Assembly: GCF_028288465.1 (NCBI RefSeq)
Contig: NZ_JAQBNR010000056.1
Span: 1 to 64,000 of the forward strand
Direction: 5' to 3'
Origin: Ferruginibacter sp.
GTDB lineage: Bacteria > Bacteroidota > Bacteroidia > Chitinophagales > Chitinophagaceae
Length of the DNA: 64,000 nucleotides
This document shows, piece after piece, positions 45,554 to 53,967 of this stretch. Below the pieces are notes generated by a model. It made no database searches. It was not told where the DNA came from and saw only the letters and a list, made by a program, of their open reading frames with translations. Position 1 is the stretch's first letter, and the number at the start of each line of letters is the position of its first letter. Made by a program: the position numbers and the translations under genes.

Positions 45554-46909
45554 ATGAAACGTTTATTTAATTTATCAACAGGCTACGTTAAGCAATTACT
45601 TGTTTTTGCGGTTATTATTTTCAGCCTCCTGGCAAGTTGTAATAAGTCAGACCATTTGCCGGCTGCTGGACCAAATGATGCCGGAAAATATTCATCCGAA
45701 GTGATCGACAAATGGCTTACGATGCAGATTCGGTTAATGAAAAATGCTACCGGCATTCCCAATGTACTTTTTTGCAGGTATTACGCTTATACTGGGTTAA
45801 CAGCCTACGAAGCAATTGCTCCGGGCACATGGCTCGGTGAAGGAATAAATAGTAAATTAAACGGCCTTACGGATCTGCCTGCAGCAAACCGTTTTAAATT
45901 GTATTACTGGCCTGCCAGCGTGAATGCAGCATTGGCAGCTGTGAACAGAAGTATTTTTGTTAATGCAAGCACTGCAGATAAAGCAGCCATTGATTCTCTT
46001 GAAAATGCATTGAACACGGGTTACAGTTCCCAGGCACATGGCGATGTGCTCGTACGGTCAAATGAGTTTGGCAAAAGCATTGCTGCTGCTGTATTTAACT
46101 GGTCTGCCACCGACGGCATTGCCAATGTAGGAGCATCGTATACTCCGCCTGTTGGTCCCGGCTTATGGGTGCCCACACCTCCTGGCTTCGGCGCTGCAAG
46201 CACGCCATATTTTGGAAACCTGCGTACTATTGTAACAGGCAGTACCAGTAACTCACAACCCGGTGCCCCGATAGCTTATTCCGAAGATCCTAATTCGACC
46301 TTTTATAAAATGGTGCTAAATGTATATACGGTGTCACAAAATTTAACTCCGGCACAAACGGCACAGGGTTTATTTTGGAGGGATGTACCGGGAGTTACAA
46401 CTGCGGGTCACTGGGAAAGTATTTTACAGCAGGTGCTGAAACAAACCAATACACGGCTGGATAAGGCAGCCGTGGCCTATGCCATTACTGGTATTTGCAG
46501 CAGTGATCCCAGCATTAGTTGCTGGCAATCAAAATATCACTACAACCTTATCAGACCGGTAACTTACATCAGAAATGTAATGGGGTTTTCCTCTTGGAAT
46601 TCTTTGCTCACTACACCAGCGCATCCCGAATACTCCTCAGCACACGCGGTTATTTCGGCCGCTGTCGCAGAAGCGCTCATGGCATTGTTTGGTGATATGG
46701 GAAGCTTTACCGATCATACCTATGATTACCTGGGTTTTACGCCAAAAACGTTTTCATCGTTTCGGGCAATTGGAGAAGACGCGGGTAATTCAAGGGTTTT
46801 TGCAGGCATCCACTACCAACCCTCTGTTGACACAGGTTTGGTGCAGGGCCGCAAGGTCGCCGCAACCATTTTGAGCAGTCTCGGCTTTCAAGCTAAGGTC
46901 GAAAAATAA
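45554..46909 (+). CDS. Vanadium-dependent haloperoxidase-like / PAP2-family lipoprotein
   Basis: The 451 residues start with a lipoprotein-type signal ('LLVFAVIIFSLLASC', Cys at ~29). The second half carries the PAP2/vanadium haloperoxidase active-site set: 'KYHYNLIRPVTYIR' (K-x6-RP), 'TPAHPEYSSAHAVISAA' (PSGH-like, here SSAH) and 'GNSRVFAGIHYQPSVD' (SRxxxGxHxxxD). It probably binds vanadate or phosphate. Vanadium haloperoxidase activity in Bacteroidota members is often unproven and phosphatase activity is an alternative. The lipid anchor places it in the envelope. The gene is followed by a strong terminator. Confidence 0.85.
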   Translation: MKRLFNLSTGYVKQLLVFAVIIFSLLASCNKSDHLPAAGPNDAGKYSSEVIDKWLTMQIRLMKNATGIPNVLFCRYYAYTGLTAYEAIAPGTWLGEGINSKLNGLTDLPAANRFKLYYWPASVNAALAAVNRSIFVNASTADKAAIDSLENALNTGYSSQAHGDVLVRSNEFGKSIAAAVFNWSATDGIANVGASYTPPVGPGLWVPTPPGFGAASTPYFGNLRTIVTGSTSNSQPGAPIAYSEDPNSTFYKMVLNVYTVSQNLTPAQTAQGLFWRDVPGVTTAGHWESILQQVLKQTNTRLDKAAVAYAITGICSSDPSISCWQSKYHYNLIRPVTYIRNVMGFSSWNSLLTTPAHPEYSSAHAVISAAVAEALMALFGDMGSFTDHTYDYLGFTPKTFSSFRAIGEDAGNSRVFAGIHYQPSVDTGLVQGRKVAATILSSLGFQAKVEK

Positions 46910-46918
46910 AGCGGGCAA

Positions 46919-46957
46919 GGGATTGCTATAAATGCTTTTATGGCAATCCTTTTTTTG
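46919..46957 (+). terminator. Intrinsic terminator
   Basis: 'ggattgctataaa...tttatggcaatcc' pairs into a long stem followed by 'ttttttt', 10 nt after the haloperoxidase stop. The following stretch 46958-47640 shows no supported gene. Confidence 0.75.
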
Positions 46958-47640
46958 GACAACATCGGCCACTAGGCTTTGTCAGCATGGACCGGGATGT
47001 TGCGCCATGTTAGTCTGCACTATGTTTCAGACAAGAACTACGACCTTTGCTTCAAGAGTGTACGAATGCCTTTTTGTGGTGCTGCCAAATATTTATTTGT
47101 AATTGGAAATTACCAGATACAAAACGACAATAACAATGTAGTAGTTTTATCGGGGTGGACTTTCTAAACTTACAAAGCAAGTCTTCACAATACATTTTGT
47201 ATAAAATCTTATGTAAGTCATTTGCTTGAGGTGTGCAGATAAATATTAAAAAGGGAATGACAAAGAGGCTGCATCAACGCCTAAAATTTTGCTATCCGAT
47301 TCTTTGATATTCATAATACTGCATTGAAATAACGTCTGGCTGATATGATAGAGAAAGGAAAATGATTTGTTTAAAAATATCCGTTGCCTGTTATTAGTTT
47401 ATCATTTCACCTTCCATTGCAGAGGCTGTATCCGGATGGCTAAATGTGGTCTAAAAATAATACTAAAGTAACAGGATAAAGATGCTATCAACCCCGGTAG
47501 ATAAAACGCAATCATTACTTTAAAATTATAAGTTCGATCACCAAAAAGGGTGGTATTGTAAAACACAACTGGTTCTGCTGTTGCAAATCTTGCAATACTT
47601 CTTCACACGATTTTGTTAAAAGACAATGCATTGATAAATA

Positions 47641-47850
47641 TTAAGCCAGTGTTAATTCCGATTCATCAAATACCTTTAAAATAACTTTGTGTTCCTTTAT
47701 CCAGGCACATTTATATTTGCCATTAAAATTGGAGGGCCGTAAAATTGGATTACCCAAATTGCCACTTTCATTTATTACCGTAATAATCATCATTTCCTGT
47801 TCCTCATTAATACCCTTCACAAAAAGTCCAATATCAAATTTCGGTTGCAT
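47641..47850 (-). CDS. Small hypothetical protein, YodC/DUF2158-like
   Basis: The 69 residues resemble the YodC (DUF2158) pattern: an N-terminal 'FDIGLFVKGINEEQEMMIITVINESG' (equivalent to 'F-x-G-D-V-V...-M-x-V') and a C-terminal 'YKCAWIKEHKVILKVFDESELTLA' (equivalent to 'C-x-W-f...-F-x-E-x-x-L'). The function is unknown. It is soluble, and its ATG follows an AT-rich leader. The homology is weak by eye, hence the moderate confidence. Confidence 0.55.
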   Translation of the reverse strand: MQPKFDIGLFVKGINEEQEMMIITVINESGNLGNPILRPSNFNGKYKCAWIKEHKVILKVFDESELTLA

Positions 47851-48173
47851 AAGAAAATTATTTTAAGCAAGTTACAAATCTGCATGTCACCACATAATTA
47901 TCAAATTGTTTCCTCTCTTTTGTTTAGTTCTGTTTGTAAGAATTAATGAAAAAACACTTCTATCGTTTATATTGATATAGGATATACTAATCCGGAACCC
48001 AAAGCTGCGTTAGTAAAATCTAAAGTGAGACTGCAACTAAAAAAGTTATATCCAACTTTGAATCACACGGTTATTGGATAATTGCAAATTAATATCAATA
48101 GGAAAATTGCCAGGTGCGAATCCCTGGCTCATTAAGATTAAGATATCCAAAGCCTGATTGCCACCTCCAGACC

Positions 48174-48390
48174 ATGGTGTGTAAAATAAAAAAAGTGCGC
48201 CACTAACGCAAGCCTTCACCTGCACTGACAATTGTAAAATTTCATCAGACAGAACTGTTACCAAACCCGATGGCACCAGCATAAAACTAATGAGCGGGTA
48301 TGAAATTGACAAGGATGGCAAAACCACGATAATTGCCCAACGGCAGGCCACGTTTGTACAAAGGATTGCCCGATGGCAAAGAAAATGTAA
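48174..48390 (+). pseudogene. DUF6799-like small gene, frameshifted
   Basis: The plus strand opens 'MVCKI' at 48174, shifts at an A7 run (48188-48194), then reads 'LTQAFTCTDNCKISSDRTVTKPDGTSIKLMSGYEIDKDGKTTIIAQRQAT'. It shifts again near 48350 and ends 'CTKDCPMAKKM' at TAA 48388-48390. Joined, this is a ~70-residue protein of the DUF6799 kind ('xVTKPDGTxIKLxxGYxIDKDG'). A strong terminator follows 8 nt later, which supports this as a real former gene. The minus-strand ORF 48046..48351 in the track is its shadow. Confidence 0.6.
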
Positions 48391-48397
48391 ACTTTCT

Positions 48398-48430
48398 GGG
48401 GTTAGTGAAACCGCTAACCCCTGTTTTTTC
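48398..48430 (+). terminator. Intrinsic terminator
   Basis: 'ggggttag-tgaaaccg-ctaacccc' forms an 8-bp perfect stem followed by 'tgtttttt'. It ends the DUF6799-like gene and isolates the arsenosugar operon. Confidence 0.8.
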
Positions 48431-48636
48431 GGTCCAATAATTTGATTTATTATTGGGGCACACGGCGCATACTTCTTAAATACAGGCAGTAGGTTGCTGG
48501 TACAATTGTTTAAAGGCTGGCATCAATTAAACCGGAGGTAACAATATGGAGTTATAATTGTTGGTATCACAATGGATCGATTTTTTAATTTCAAATTGCA
48601 GGCGGATAATTCTACATTACAAAAAAAATAAACAGC

Positions 48637-48969
48637 ATGGAAACATACTACAATCCTGATGATTTAAAAAAATTTGGAAACCTTGCCGATTTTCAAAAGA
48701 ACCTCGGCGATAAATTTTTTGCCTATTACGGAGAAGTTTTTAAAGACGATGCATTGACTGCCCGGGAAAAATCATTGATCGCTTTGGCGGTGGCGCATGC
48801 GGTGCAATGCCCCTACTGCATTGATGCCTACAGCAGCGATGCGTTTGAAAAAGGCTGGAGCGAGGCACAGATGATGGAAGCAGTACATGTGGCATGCGCT
48901 ATACGTGGCGGCGCTTCACTGGTACATGGGGTGCAGATGATGAATAAGGTAAAAGAAATAGCAATGTAA
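48637..48969 (+). CDS. Arsenosugar biosynthesis-associated peroxidase-like (carboxymuconolactone decarboxylase family) protein
   Basis: This 110-residue alkylhydroperoxidase/CMD-fold protein has 'ALTAREKSLIALAVAHAVQCPYCIDAYSSDAFEKGWSEAQMMEAVHVACAIRGGASLVHGVQMM', i.e. the Cys-x-x-Cys redox motif and the His two turns on. It resembles the TIGR04169-type partner of the radical SAM enzyme ArsS, in which one Cys is selenocysteine in some species; here both are Cys. It should act as a peroxidase or thiol-redox helper. It is the first gene of the operon, ending 1 bp before arsS. Its promoter should lie in 48540-48630. Confidence 0.82.
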   Translation: METYYNPDDLKKFGNLADFQKNLGDKFFAYYGEVFKDDALTAREKSLIALAVAHAVQCPYCIDAYSSDAFEKGWSEAQMMEAVHVACAIRGGASLVHGVQMMNKVKEIAM

Positions 48970-48970
48970 C

Positions 48971-50020
48971 ATGAAATCATTATTGGCAGAACATAGTAGA
49001 CTCGCCATCGCAAGCGAACAGATCGATATTCTGGAACATGGACAAAGTCCCGGTTACAGGCTAATTCCCTTTCAGCAACAACTGGAAGCAAGTGGCTTGT
49101 ATCCTTTACATCCAACTACACTCGAAGTGTTCCAGGTAAATGTGGGCAAGATGTGTAACCAGGTTTGCAAACATTGCCACGTGGATGCCGGGCCCGACCG
49201 CAAAGAAATTATGAGTCAGGAAACGATGCAGCTATGCCTGGAGGCATTGAAAAATAATCCTTCGTTAAAAACGGTAGATATTACCGGTGGTGCCCCGGAA
49301 ATGAATCCGCATTTCAGGTGGTTTGTTGAAGCAATCAAAAAACTGGACAGGCATATCATCGTTCGATGCAATCTTACCATCATTCTGGCCAATTCAAAAT
49401 ACAATCACCTTCCGGAGTTTTATAAACAACACCAGGTAGAAGTAGTTTCTTCTCTTCCATTTTATACACAGGACAGAACAGACCGGCAACGTGGTAACGG
49501 TGTATTTGAAGACAGCATTAAAGCATTGCAAATGCTGAATGGTGTTGGTTATGGTTTGGAAGAAACCGGACTGACTTTGAATTTAGTGTACAACCCGGCC
49601 GGTGCATTTTTACCGCCGTCACAATTGGCGTTGGAAAAAGAATACAAGACAGCATTAAGCAATCAGTATGGCATCGCGTTTAATAATTTGTTTGCCATTA
49701 CCAATCTTCCCATCAGTCGCTTTTTAGACTACCTCTTGCAAAGCGGCAATTATGAAAAATATATGGAGAAATTGCTGATGGCTTACAACCCTGTTGCAGC
49801 TGCCAATGTAATGTGCCGGAATACCATTTCAGTTGGATGGGATGGTTATTTATACGATTGCGATTTTAACCAGATGCTGGATTTAAAACTGTCAGGCAGT
49901 TGCAGGCACATAGCACAATTCAACACGGAAAAACTTCAGAACAGGGAGATCATTGTTGGGCAACATTGTTATGGATGCACGGCTGGCGCTGGCAGCAGTT
50001 GCGGTGGTGCAGTAGCCTGA
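48971..50020 (+). CDS. arsS: Arsenosugar biosynthesis radical SAM protein ArsS
   Basis: The 349-residue enzyme has the radical SAM CxxxCxxC in 'VGKMCNQVCKHCHVDAGPDR' (~60-75), a 'VDITGGAPEMNPHF' segment, and a Cys-rich C terminus 'QHCYGCTAGAGSSCGGAVA'. The last pattern is the hallmark of the rSAM_SeCys/ArsS group, where the Cys in SSCGG is selenocysteine in other species. ArsS joins the 5'-deoxyadenosyl group of SAM to dimethylarsenic to give the deoxyadenosyl precursor of arsenosugars (known chemistry of the family, not shown here). It overlaps its operon partners tightly, but no arsM is visible in the window. Confidence 0.88.
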   Translation: MKSLLAEHSRLAIASEQIDILEHGQSPGYRLIPFQQQLEASGLYPLHPTTLEVFQVNVGKMCNQVCKHCHVDAGPDRKEIMSQETMQLCLEALKNNPSLKTVDITGGAPEMNPHFRWFVEAIKKLDRHIIVRCNLTIILANSKYNHLPEFYKQHQVEVVSSLPFYTQDRTDRQRGNGVFEDSIKALQMLNGVGYGLEETGLTLNLVYNPAGAFLPPSQLALEKEYKTALSNQYGIAFNNLFAITNLPISRFLDYLLQSGNYEKYMEKLLMAYNPVAAANVMCRNTISVGWDGYLYDCDFNQMLDLKLSGSCRHIAQFNTEKLQNREIIVGQHCYGCTAGAGSSCGGAVA

Positions 50021-50065
50021 TATAATCTTTTTTATAATAACAAACAACGTAACAATATAACAGTT

Positions 50066-50881
50066 ATGATGGATCAACTCAACGAAGCAACGGCGTATCT
50101 ACAATCAAAAGGAATACATAAGGCAGATGCAGGTATTGTGTTGGGAACAGGCTTGCATCACCTGGTAAACCTCATGGAAATTATTCAAACCATACCCTAT
50201 GCAGACATCCCCAACTTTCCTGTATCAACAGTAGAATTTCATAAAGGCAATTTTATTTATGGCACTATCGGCAATAAAAAAGTGCTGGTGATGCAGGGTC
50301 GCTTTCATGCGTATGAAGGTTATTCCATGCAGCAGGTTGTGTTTCCCATAAGGGTTATGAAGCTGCTGGGCATCCAATATTTGTTGCTGTCCAATGCAGC
50401 CGGTGGTATCAATCTCAATTTCAAAAAAGGTGACCTGGTGTTGATTGAAGACCACATCAATTTACAAAATGGCAACCCATTGACAGGTAAAAATCTGGAT
50501 GAACTCGGCAGCCGTTTCCCGGACATGAGTGAACCCTACAGCCAATTGCTATCGCAGGAATTGATTGATAAAGCAACCACTTTAAATATTATGCTACATA
50601 AAGGTGTGTATGCTGCGGTCAATGGACCTAACCTGGAAACCCGCGCAGAATACCGTTACCTGAAAGTCATTGGAGCCGACCTGGTGGGCATGTCGACTGT
50701 CCCGGAAGTAATTGCCGCTAACCACACGCAACTGCCATGTGCTGCTGTTTCTGTTGTAACAGATGAATGTGACCCTGATCATTTAAAGCCGGTAAATATT
50801 GCAGAGATTATTGCAGTGGCAGGCAAAGCAGATGAAAAATTATCCATGCTTTTTTATGAAACAATCAAAGCATTGCAATGA
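50066..50881 (+). CDS. Purine-nucleoside phosphorylase
   Basis: This 271-residue PNP/MTAP-fold enzyme has 'ADAGIVLGTGLHHLV' (phosphate loop), 'VMQGRFHAYEGYS', 'SNAAGGINLNFKKGDLVLIEDHINLQ' and 'GPNLETRAEYRYLKVIGADLVGMSTVPEVIAAN' (purine and ribose contacts). It cleaves purine nucleosides to base and ribose 1-phosphate. In this operon it could remove adenine from the ArsS product to free the arsenic-bearing sugar, an inference from context. Its stop overlaps the next start (ATGA), which indicates translational coupling. Confidence 0.88.
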   Translation: MMDQLNEATAYLQSKGIHKADAGIVLGTGLHHLVNLMEIIQTIPYADIPNFPVSTVEFHKGNFIYGTIGNKKVLVMQGRFHAYEGYSMQQVVFPIRVMKLLGIQYLLLSNAAGGINLNFKKGDLVLIEDHINLQNGNPLTGKNLDELGSRFPDMSEPYSQLLSQELIDKATTLNIMLHKGVYAAVNGPNLETRAEYRYLKVIGADLVGMSTVPEVIAANHTQLPCAAVSVVTDECDPDHLKPVNIAEIIAVAGKADEKLSMLFYETIKALQ

Positions 50882-51495
50882 CACAGGCACTTTTAATTTT
50901 TGCAAAAAATTTGATTCATGGCAAGGTAAAAAGCAGGCTGGCGGGCACTATCGGCAACGATGCCGCCATGAATGTGTACAAGCATCTGCTGCGACATACA
51001 GCGTCTATTACAGATCAGCTGCCCGTTCATAAAATCCTATTTTATTCAGACAGTATTGAAACCAATGATGCCTGGTGTGACAAAAAATATGATAAACAAA
51101 TGCAGTCAGGCAATGATTTGGGAGAACGGATGCGGCATGCATTTGAAAACGCATTTGCGAAGGGAAATAAAGAAGTTGTAATTATTGGTACAGACTGTTT
51201 GGATATATCAACTGATGTAATAACACAAGCCTTCTCCCATTTAAAAAATTTCGACGTGGTGATAGGCCCGGCAAAAGATGGTGGTTATTATCTCGCAGGG
51301 ATGAAACAATTGCACGCTGCCCTTTTCATAAACATCAACTGGAGTACCAGTGAAGTGTTGCAACAAACATTGGACATTTGCAAGCATAAAAACCTGTCTG
51401 TTTATTTGCTGCCGGTGTTATCAGATATAGACACAGAAAAGGATTTGAGCGAAGCGCAGAAACAATTCTTTCAAACAAATCAGCGGGAAAGATGA
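50878..51495 (+). CDS. TIGR04282-family arsenosugar-cluster glycosyltransferase
   Basis: The 205 residues have a GT-A fold with 'LLIFAKNLIHGKVKSRLAGTIG' (nucleotide-sugar binding, the K-S-R-L-A motif of TIGR04282) and 'VIIGTDCLDIS' (metal-binding GTD-C). 'VVIGPAKDGGYYLAGM' is also typical of this family (ex-DUF2064). Members occur with TIGR04283 glycosyltransferases and ArsS. It may add a sugar or glycerol-type group to the arsenosugar precursor, but its exact donor is unknown. It overlaps the next gene by 4 nt. Confidence 0.8.
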   Translation: MTQALLIFAKNLIHGKVKSRLAGTIGNDAAMNVYKHLLRHTASITDQLPVHKILFYSDSIETNDAWCDKKYDKQMQSGNDLGERMRHAFENAFAKGNKEVVIIGTDCLDISTDVITQAFSHLKNFDVVIGPAKDGGYYLAGMKQLHAALFININWSTSEVLQQTLDICKHKNLSVYLLPVLSDIDTEKDLSEAQKQFFQTNQRER

Positions 51496-52190
51496 TGACT
51501 GTAATTATTCCAACTTTCAATGAAGCTGCGCATATTCAATCCACCATTCAGCAGCTGAGGGAACGTGATGCTGGCAATTTGATTAAAGAAATTATAATAG
51601 TGGATGGTGGAAGCACAGATGACACGGTGGCCATTGCCAAAGCAGCCAATGCAACAGTCGCAGTGAGCCCTGCAAAAGGTCGTTCGGCTCAAATGAATTA
51701 TGGTGCCTCTTTTGCAACGGAAGATATTTTATACTTTTTGCACGCCGATACAATCCCACCCAGGAACTTCAGCACCGATATTGCAATGTCGGCTGAAAAG
51801 GGCTTTGGTGCAGGTTGCTTCCTGTTGTCATTTGATTATGATCATTGGTTTTTAAGAGCCAATTGCTGGTTTACCCGGTTTGATGTGGATGCCATACGCT
51901 TTGGTGACCAGAGTTTATTTGTAACCAAAGCAGCTTTTGAAAAGGCAAACGGTTTTTGCGAAAAACACATTGTATTGGAAGACCAGCACCTGATAAAACG
52001 CTTAAAAAAAATAACGCGTTTTACCATTATAAAAAAACCGGTCCTGACTTCTGCCAGGAAATACCTGGAGAATGGCATCTATAAAACACAGGCTATATTT
52101 TTTATCATTTATGGCATGTATCGCCTTGGCTATCCGCAGGAAAAACTGGTGACTGCTTATAGAAAAATGATCAATCAAAATAAGATTTAA
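51492..52190 (+). CDS. TIGR04283-family arsenosugar-cluster glycosyltransferase (GT2)
   Basis: The 232-residue GT2 enzyme has 'MMTVIIPTFNEAAHIQSTIQQL', 'IIVDGGSTDDTVAIAKAANATVAVSPAKGRSAQMNYGASFA' and the DxD-like 'ILYFLHADTIPP', followed by 'FGDQSLFVTKAAFEKANGF' and 'EDQHLIKRLKK'. The 'KGRSAQMNYGA' segment is the TIGR04283 signature. It probably works with the TIGR04282 partner on the same substrate. There is no signal peptide, so the reaction is cytoplasmic. The gene lies in the middle of the operon, 16 bp before the reductase gene. Confidence 0.85.
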   Translation: MMTVIIPTFNEAAHIQSTIQQLRERDAGNLIKEIIIVDGGSTDDTVAIAKAANATVAVSPAKGRSAQMNYGASFATEDILYFLHADTIPPRNFSTDIAMSAEKGFGAGCFLLSFDYDHWFLRANCWFTRFDVDAIRFGDQSLFVTKAAFEKANGFCEKHIVLEDQHLIKRLKKITRFTIIKKPVLTSARKYLENGIYKTQAIFFIIYGMYRLGYPQEKLVTAYRKMINQNKI

Positions 52191-52206
52191 AAAAGGCTGT
52201 TATTGT

Positions 52207-53643
52207 ATGACGAAAAAGCAATATGATATCATTGTAATCGGCGCCGGTTCGGCAGGGCTAAGCGTTGGCTTATTTATGAATACGGCTGGCTTTAAAGTGT
52301 TGATGCTGGCAAAAACAGATATGGCCATTGGTGGAGATTGCCTGAACGATGGCTGTGTTCCCAGCAAGGCATTGATTCATGTAGCAAAGATTGTCAACAG
52401 CGGCAAAGTGGCCGCTGCATTTGGCTTACAGGTAAGCGGTCATGTAGATATAAAGAAGGTCATTGAGTATGTTTATTCCAAACAGGCAGTGATCCGCAAA
52501 CATGAAAATGCGCAATGGCTGAAGGAACAGGGCATTGATGTTGTGTTGGGCAACGCCAGCTTTGCAGGTAAACACAAAGTGGCTGTAAACGGAGAAACAT
52601 TTACCGGGAAAAAGATTGTCATCGCCACGGGCTCCAGTCCGAAAAAATTAAACGTGCCCGGCGCTGAAAAAATAACCTTGTACGACAACGAGAGTATCTT
52701 TCATCTGCAGCATTTACCTGAACGACTTTTAGTTGTTGGTGGTGGCCCGATAGGTATCGAGATGGCACAGGCTTTACACCGGCTTGGCAGCAAGGTAACC
52801 GTTGTTCATAAAGGTGCCATGATTTTAGAACACGATGAACCATCGGTAGCGATAATCCTGCTGCAACAATTGCAGGCAGAGGGAATTGAATTTATTTTCA
52901 ACGCTTCTGTTGAGCAATTCACCACTGCCAATGAAGGCATCATACAAATGGCAAATGGTAACACGCAAGTCGTGCAATTCGATGCGGTCTTTGTCGCCAT
53001 TGGCAGAGAACTTATATCGGAGCCCTTGCATTTACAAAATGCAGGCATCAGTGTTAAGGATGATAAAATAGTCATTGATCGATACCTGCGGACCACCAAT
53101 AAGGATGTATTTGTTTGCGGTGATATTGCAGGCGATCTCCAGTTTTCTCATGCAGCAGAATTTCATGCAAGGATATTAATCAACAACTTTTTTTCTCCTT
53201 TTAAAAAGAAGTTAGATAACCGCTTTATGTCCTGGGTAACCTTTACGGACCCTGAATTGGCAACGTTTGGGTTGAATGAGAAACAGTTAAAGGAAAGAGA
53301 CATTTCCTATGAAAAATTAGAACAGGATTTTAGCATGGATGACCGGGCGGTCGTTGATAATTACCAGTACGGCAAACAGATTTTATTTATCAGCAAAAAT
53401 GCTTTGTTTAAAAAGCAGGTATTGTTGGGAGGCACGATGATTGCACCCAATGCAGGCGAACTGATGCAGGAACTTATTTTGGCCAACGCCGGCAAAATTT
53501 CGATTAATGCTATTTTTAATAAGGTGTATCCCTACCCTGTGGCAGCAAGAGTAAATCAATTATTGATTGTAAAACATAAAGAAAAAACCCTGACGGCCAC
53601 GGTGAAAAAACTATTGCAACAAGCCTATAAAATATTCAGCTGA
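52207..53643 (+). CDS. FAD-dependent pyridine nucleotide-disulfide oxidoreductase (mercuric reductase/lipoamide dehydrogenase-like)
   Basis: The 478 residues begin with an FAD-binding Rossmann motif 'IIVIGAGSAGLSVGLFMNTAGFKVLML'. The redox-active disulfide is in 'GGDCLNDGCVPSKALIHVAK'. The NAD(P)-binding half 'LLVVGGGPIGIEMAQALHRLGSKVTVVHKG' and the FAD-closing 'VFVCGDIAGDLQFSHAAEFHARI' follow, with a C-terminal dimerisation domain. It resembles the mercuric-reductase-like branch, but lacks the vicinal Cys pair and the N-terminal HMA domain of MerA. It may reduce an arsenic or disulfide intermediate, or serve redox balance; the cluster context suggests the former. The stop overlaps the next ATG by 1 nt. 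Confidence 0.85.
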   Translation: MTKKQYDIIVIGAGSAGLSVGLFMNTAGFKVLMLAKTDMAIGGDCLNDGCVPSKALIHVAKIVNSGKVAAAFGLQVSGHVDIKKVIEYVYSKQAVIRKHENAQWLKEQGIDVVLGNASFAGKHKVAVNGETFTGKKIVIATGSSPKKLNVPGAEKITLYDNESIFHLQHLPERLLVVGGGPIGIEMAQALHRLGSKVTVVHKGAMILEHDEPSVAIILLQQLQAEGIEFIFNASVEQFTTANEGIIQMANGNTQVVQFDAVFVAIGRELISEPLHLQNAGISVKDDKIVIDRYLRTTNKDVFVCGDIAGDLQFSHAAEFHARILINNFFSPFKKKLDNRFMSWVTFTDPELATFGLNEKQLKERDISYEKLEQDFSMDDRAVVDNYQYGKQILFISKNALFKKQVLLGGTMIAPNAGELMQELILANAGKISINAIFNKVYPYPVAARVNQLLIVKHKEKTLTATVKKLLQQAYKIFS

Positions 53644-53960
53644 TGGCATTATGGAATTTAATTAAAGAATGGTTTTTAAGCCCCGGTACAAAGTACAACG
53701 TAAACCCTTACATTTTCGGTGGCATCTACGTTGGAGCCATTCCTTTATTCTTTGTTTGCCTGGGTTGGACTATGAAAAGAATGAAAAATAAAAAGCCCTA
53801 TGCATTGCCGCTATTGCTTACAGGTGGCTGTTTTGTATCGGCGTATGTATACCTCTTCTTTGTGGGCAAAAACATTCCGCAATGGGTTTATTTTTTTATT
53901 GCAGCCATGATTGGGTACGGCGTTTATTCAACTGTTTTAAAAATCAGGAAAAAGATATAA
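53643..53960 (+). CDS. Small membrane protein of the arsenosugar operon
   Basis: The 105 residues have three hydrophobic segments ('PYIFGGIYVGAIPLFFVCLGW', 'ALPLLLTGGCFVSAYVYLFFVG' and 'QWVYFFIAAMIGYGVYSTVL') and a basic end. The family is unknown to me. Tight coupling (1-nt overlap with the reductase, 7 bp to the hydroxylase) says it works with them. It could anchor or serve the reductase/hydroxylase chemistry at the membrane. It has no signal peptide. Confidence 0.65.
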   Translation: MALWNLIKEWFLSPGTKYNVNPYIFGGIYVGAIPLFFVCLGWTMKRMKNKKPYALPLLLTGGCFVSAYVYLFFVGKNIPQWVYFFIAAMIGYGVYSTVLKIRKKI

Positions 53961-53967
53961 CAACACC

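Noticed and set aside
46979-47167. 62-residue plus-strand ORF after the haloperoxidase gene
   Set aside because: It lies after a strong terminator, has no family pattern and an odd composition rich in Cys and Asn.
48046-48351. 101-residue minus-strand ORF
   Set aside because: It is hydrophobic with no family and covers the better-supported plus-strand DUF6799-like relic and its terminator, so it is treated as a shadow.
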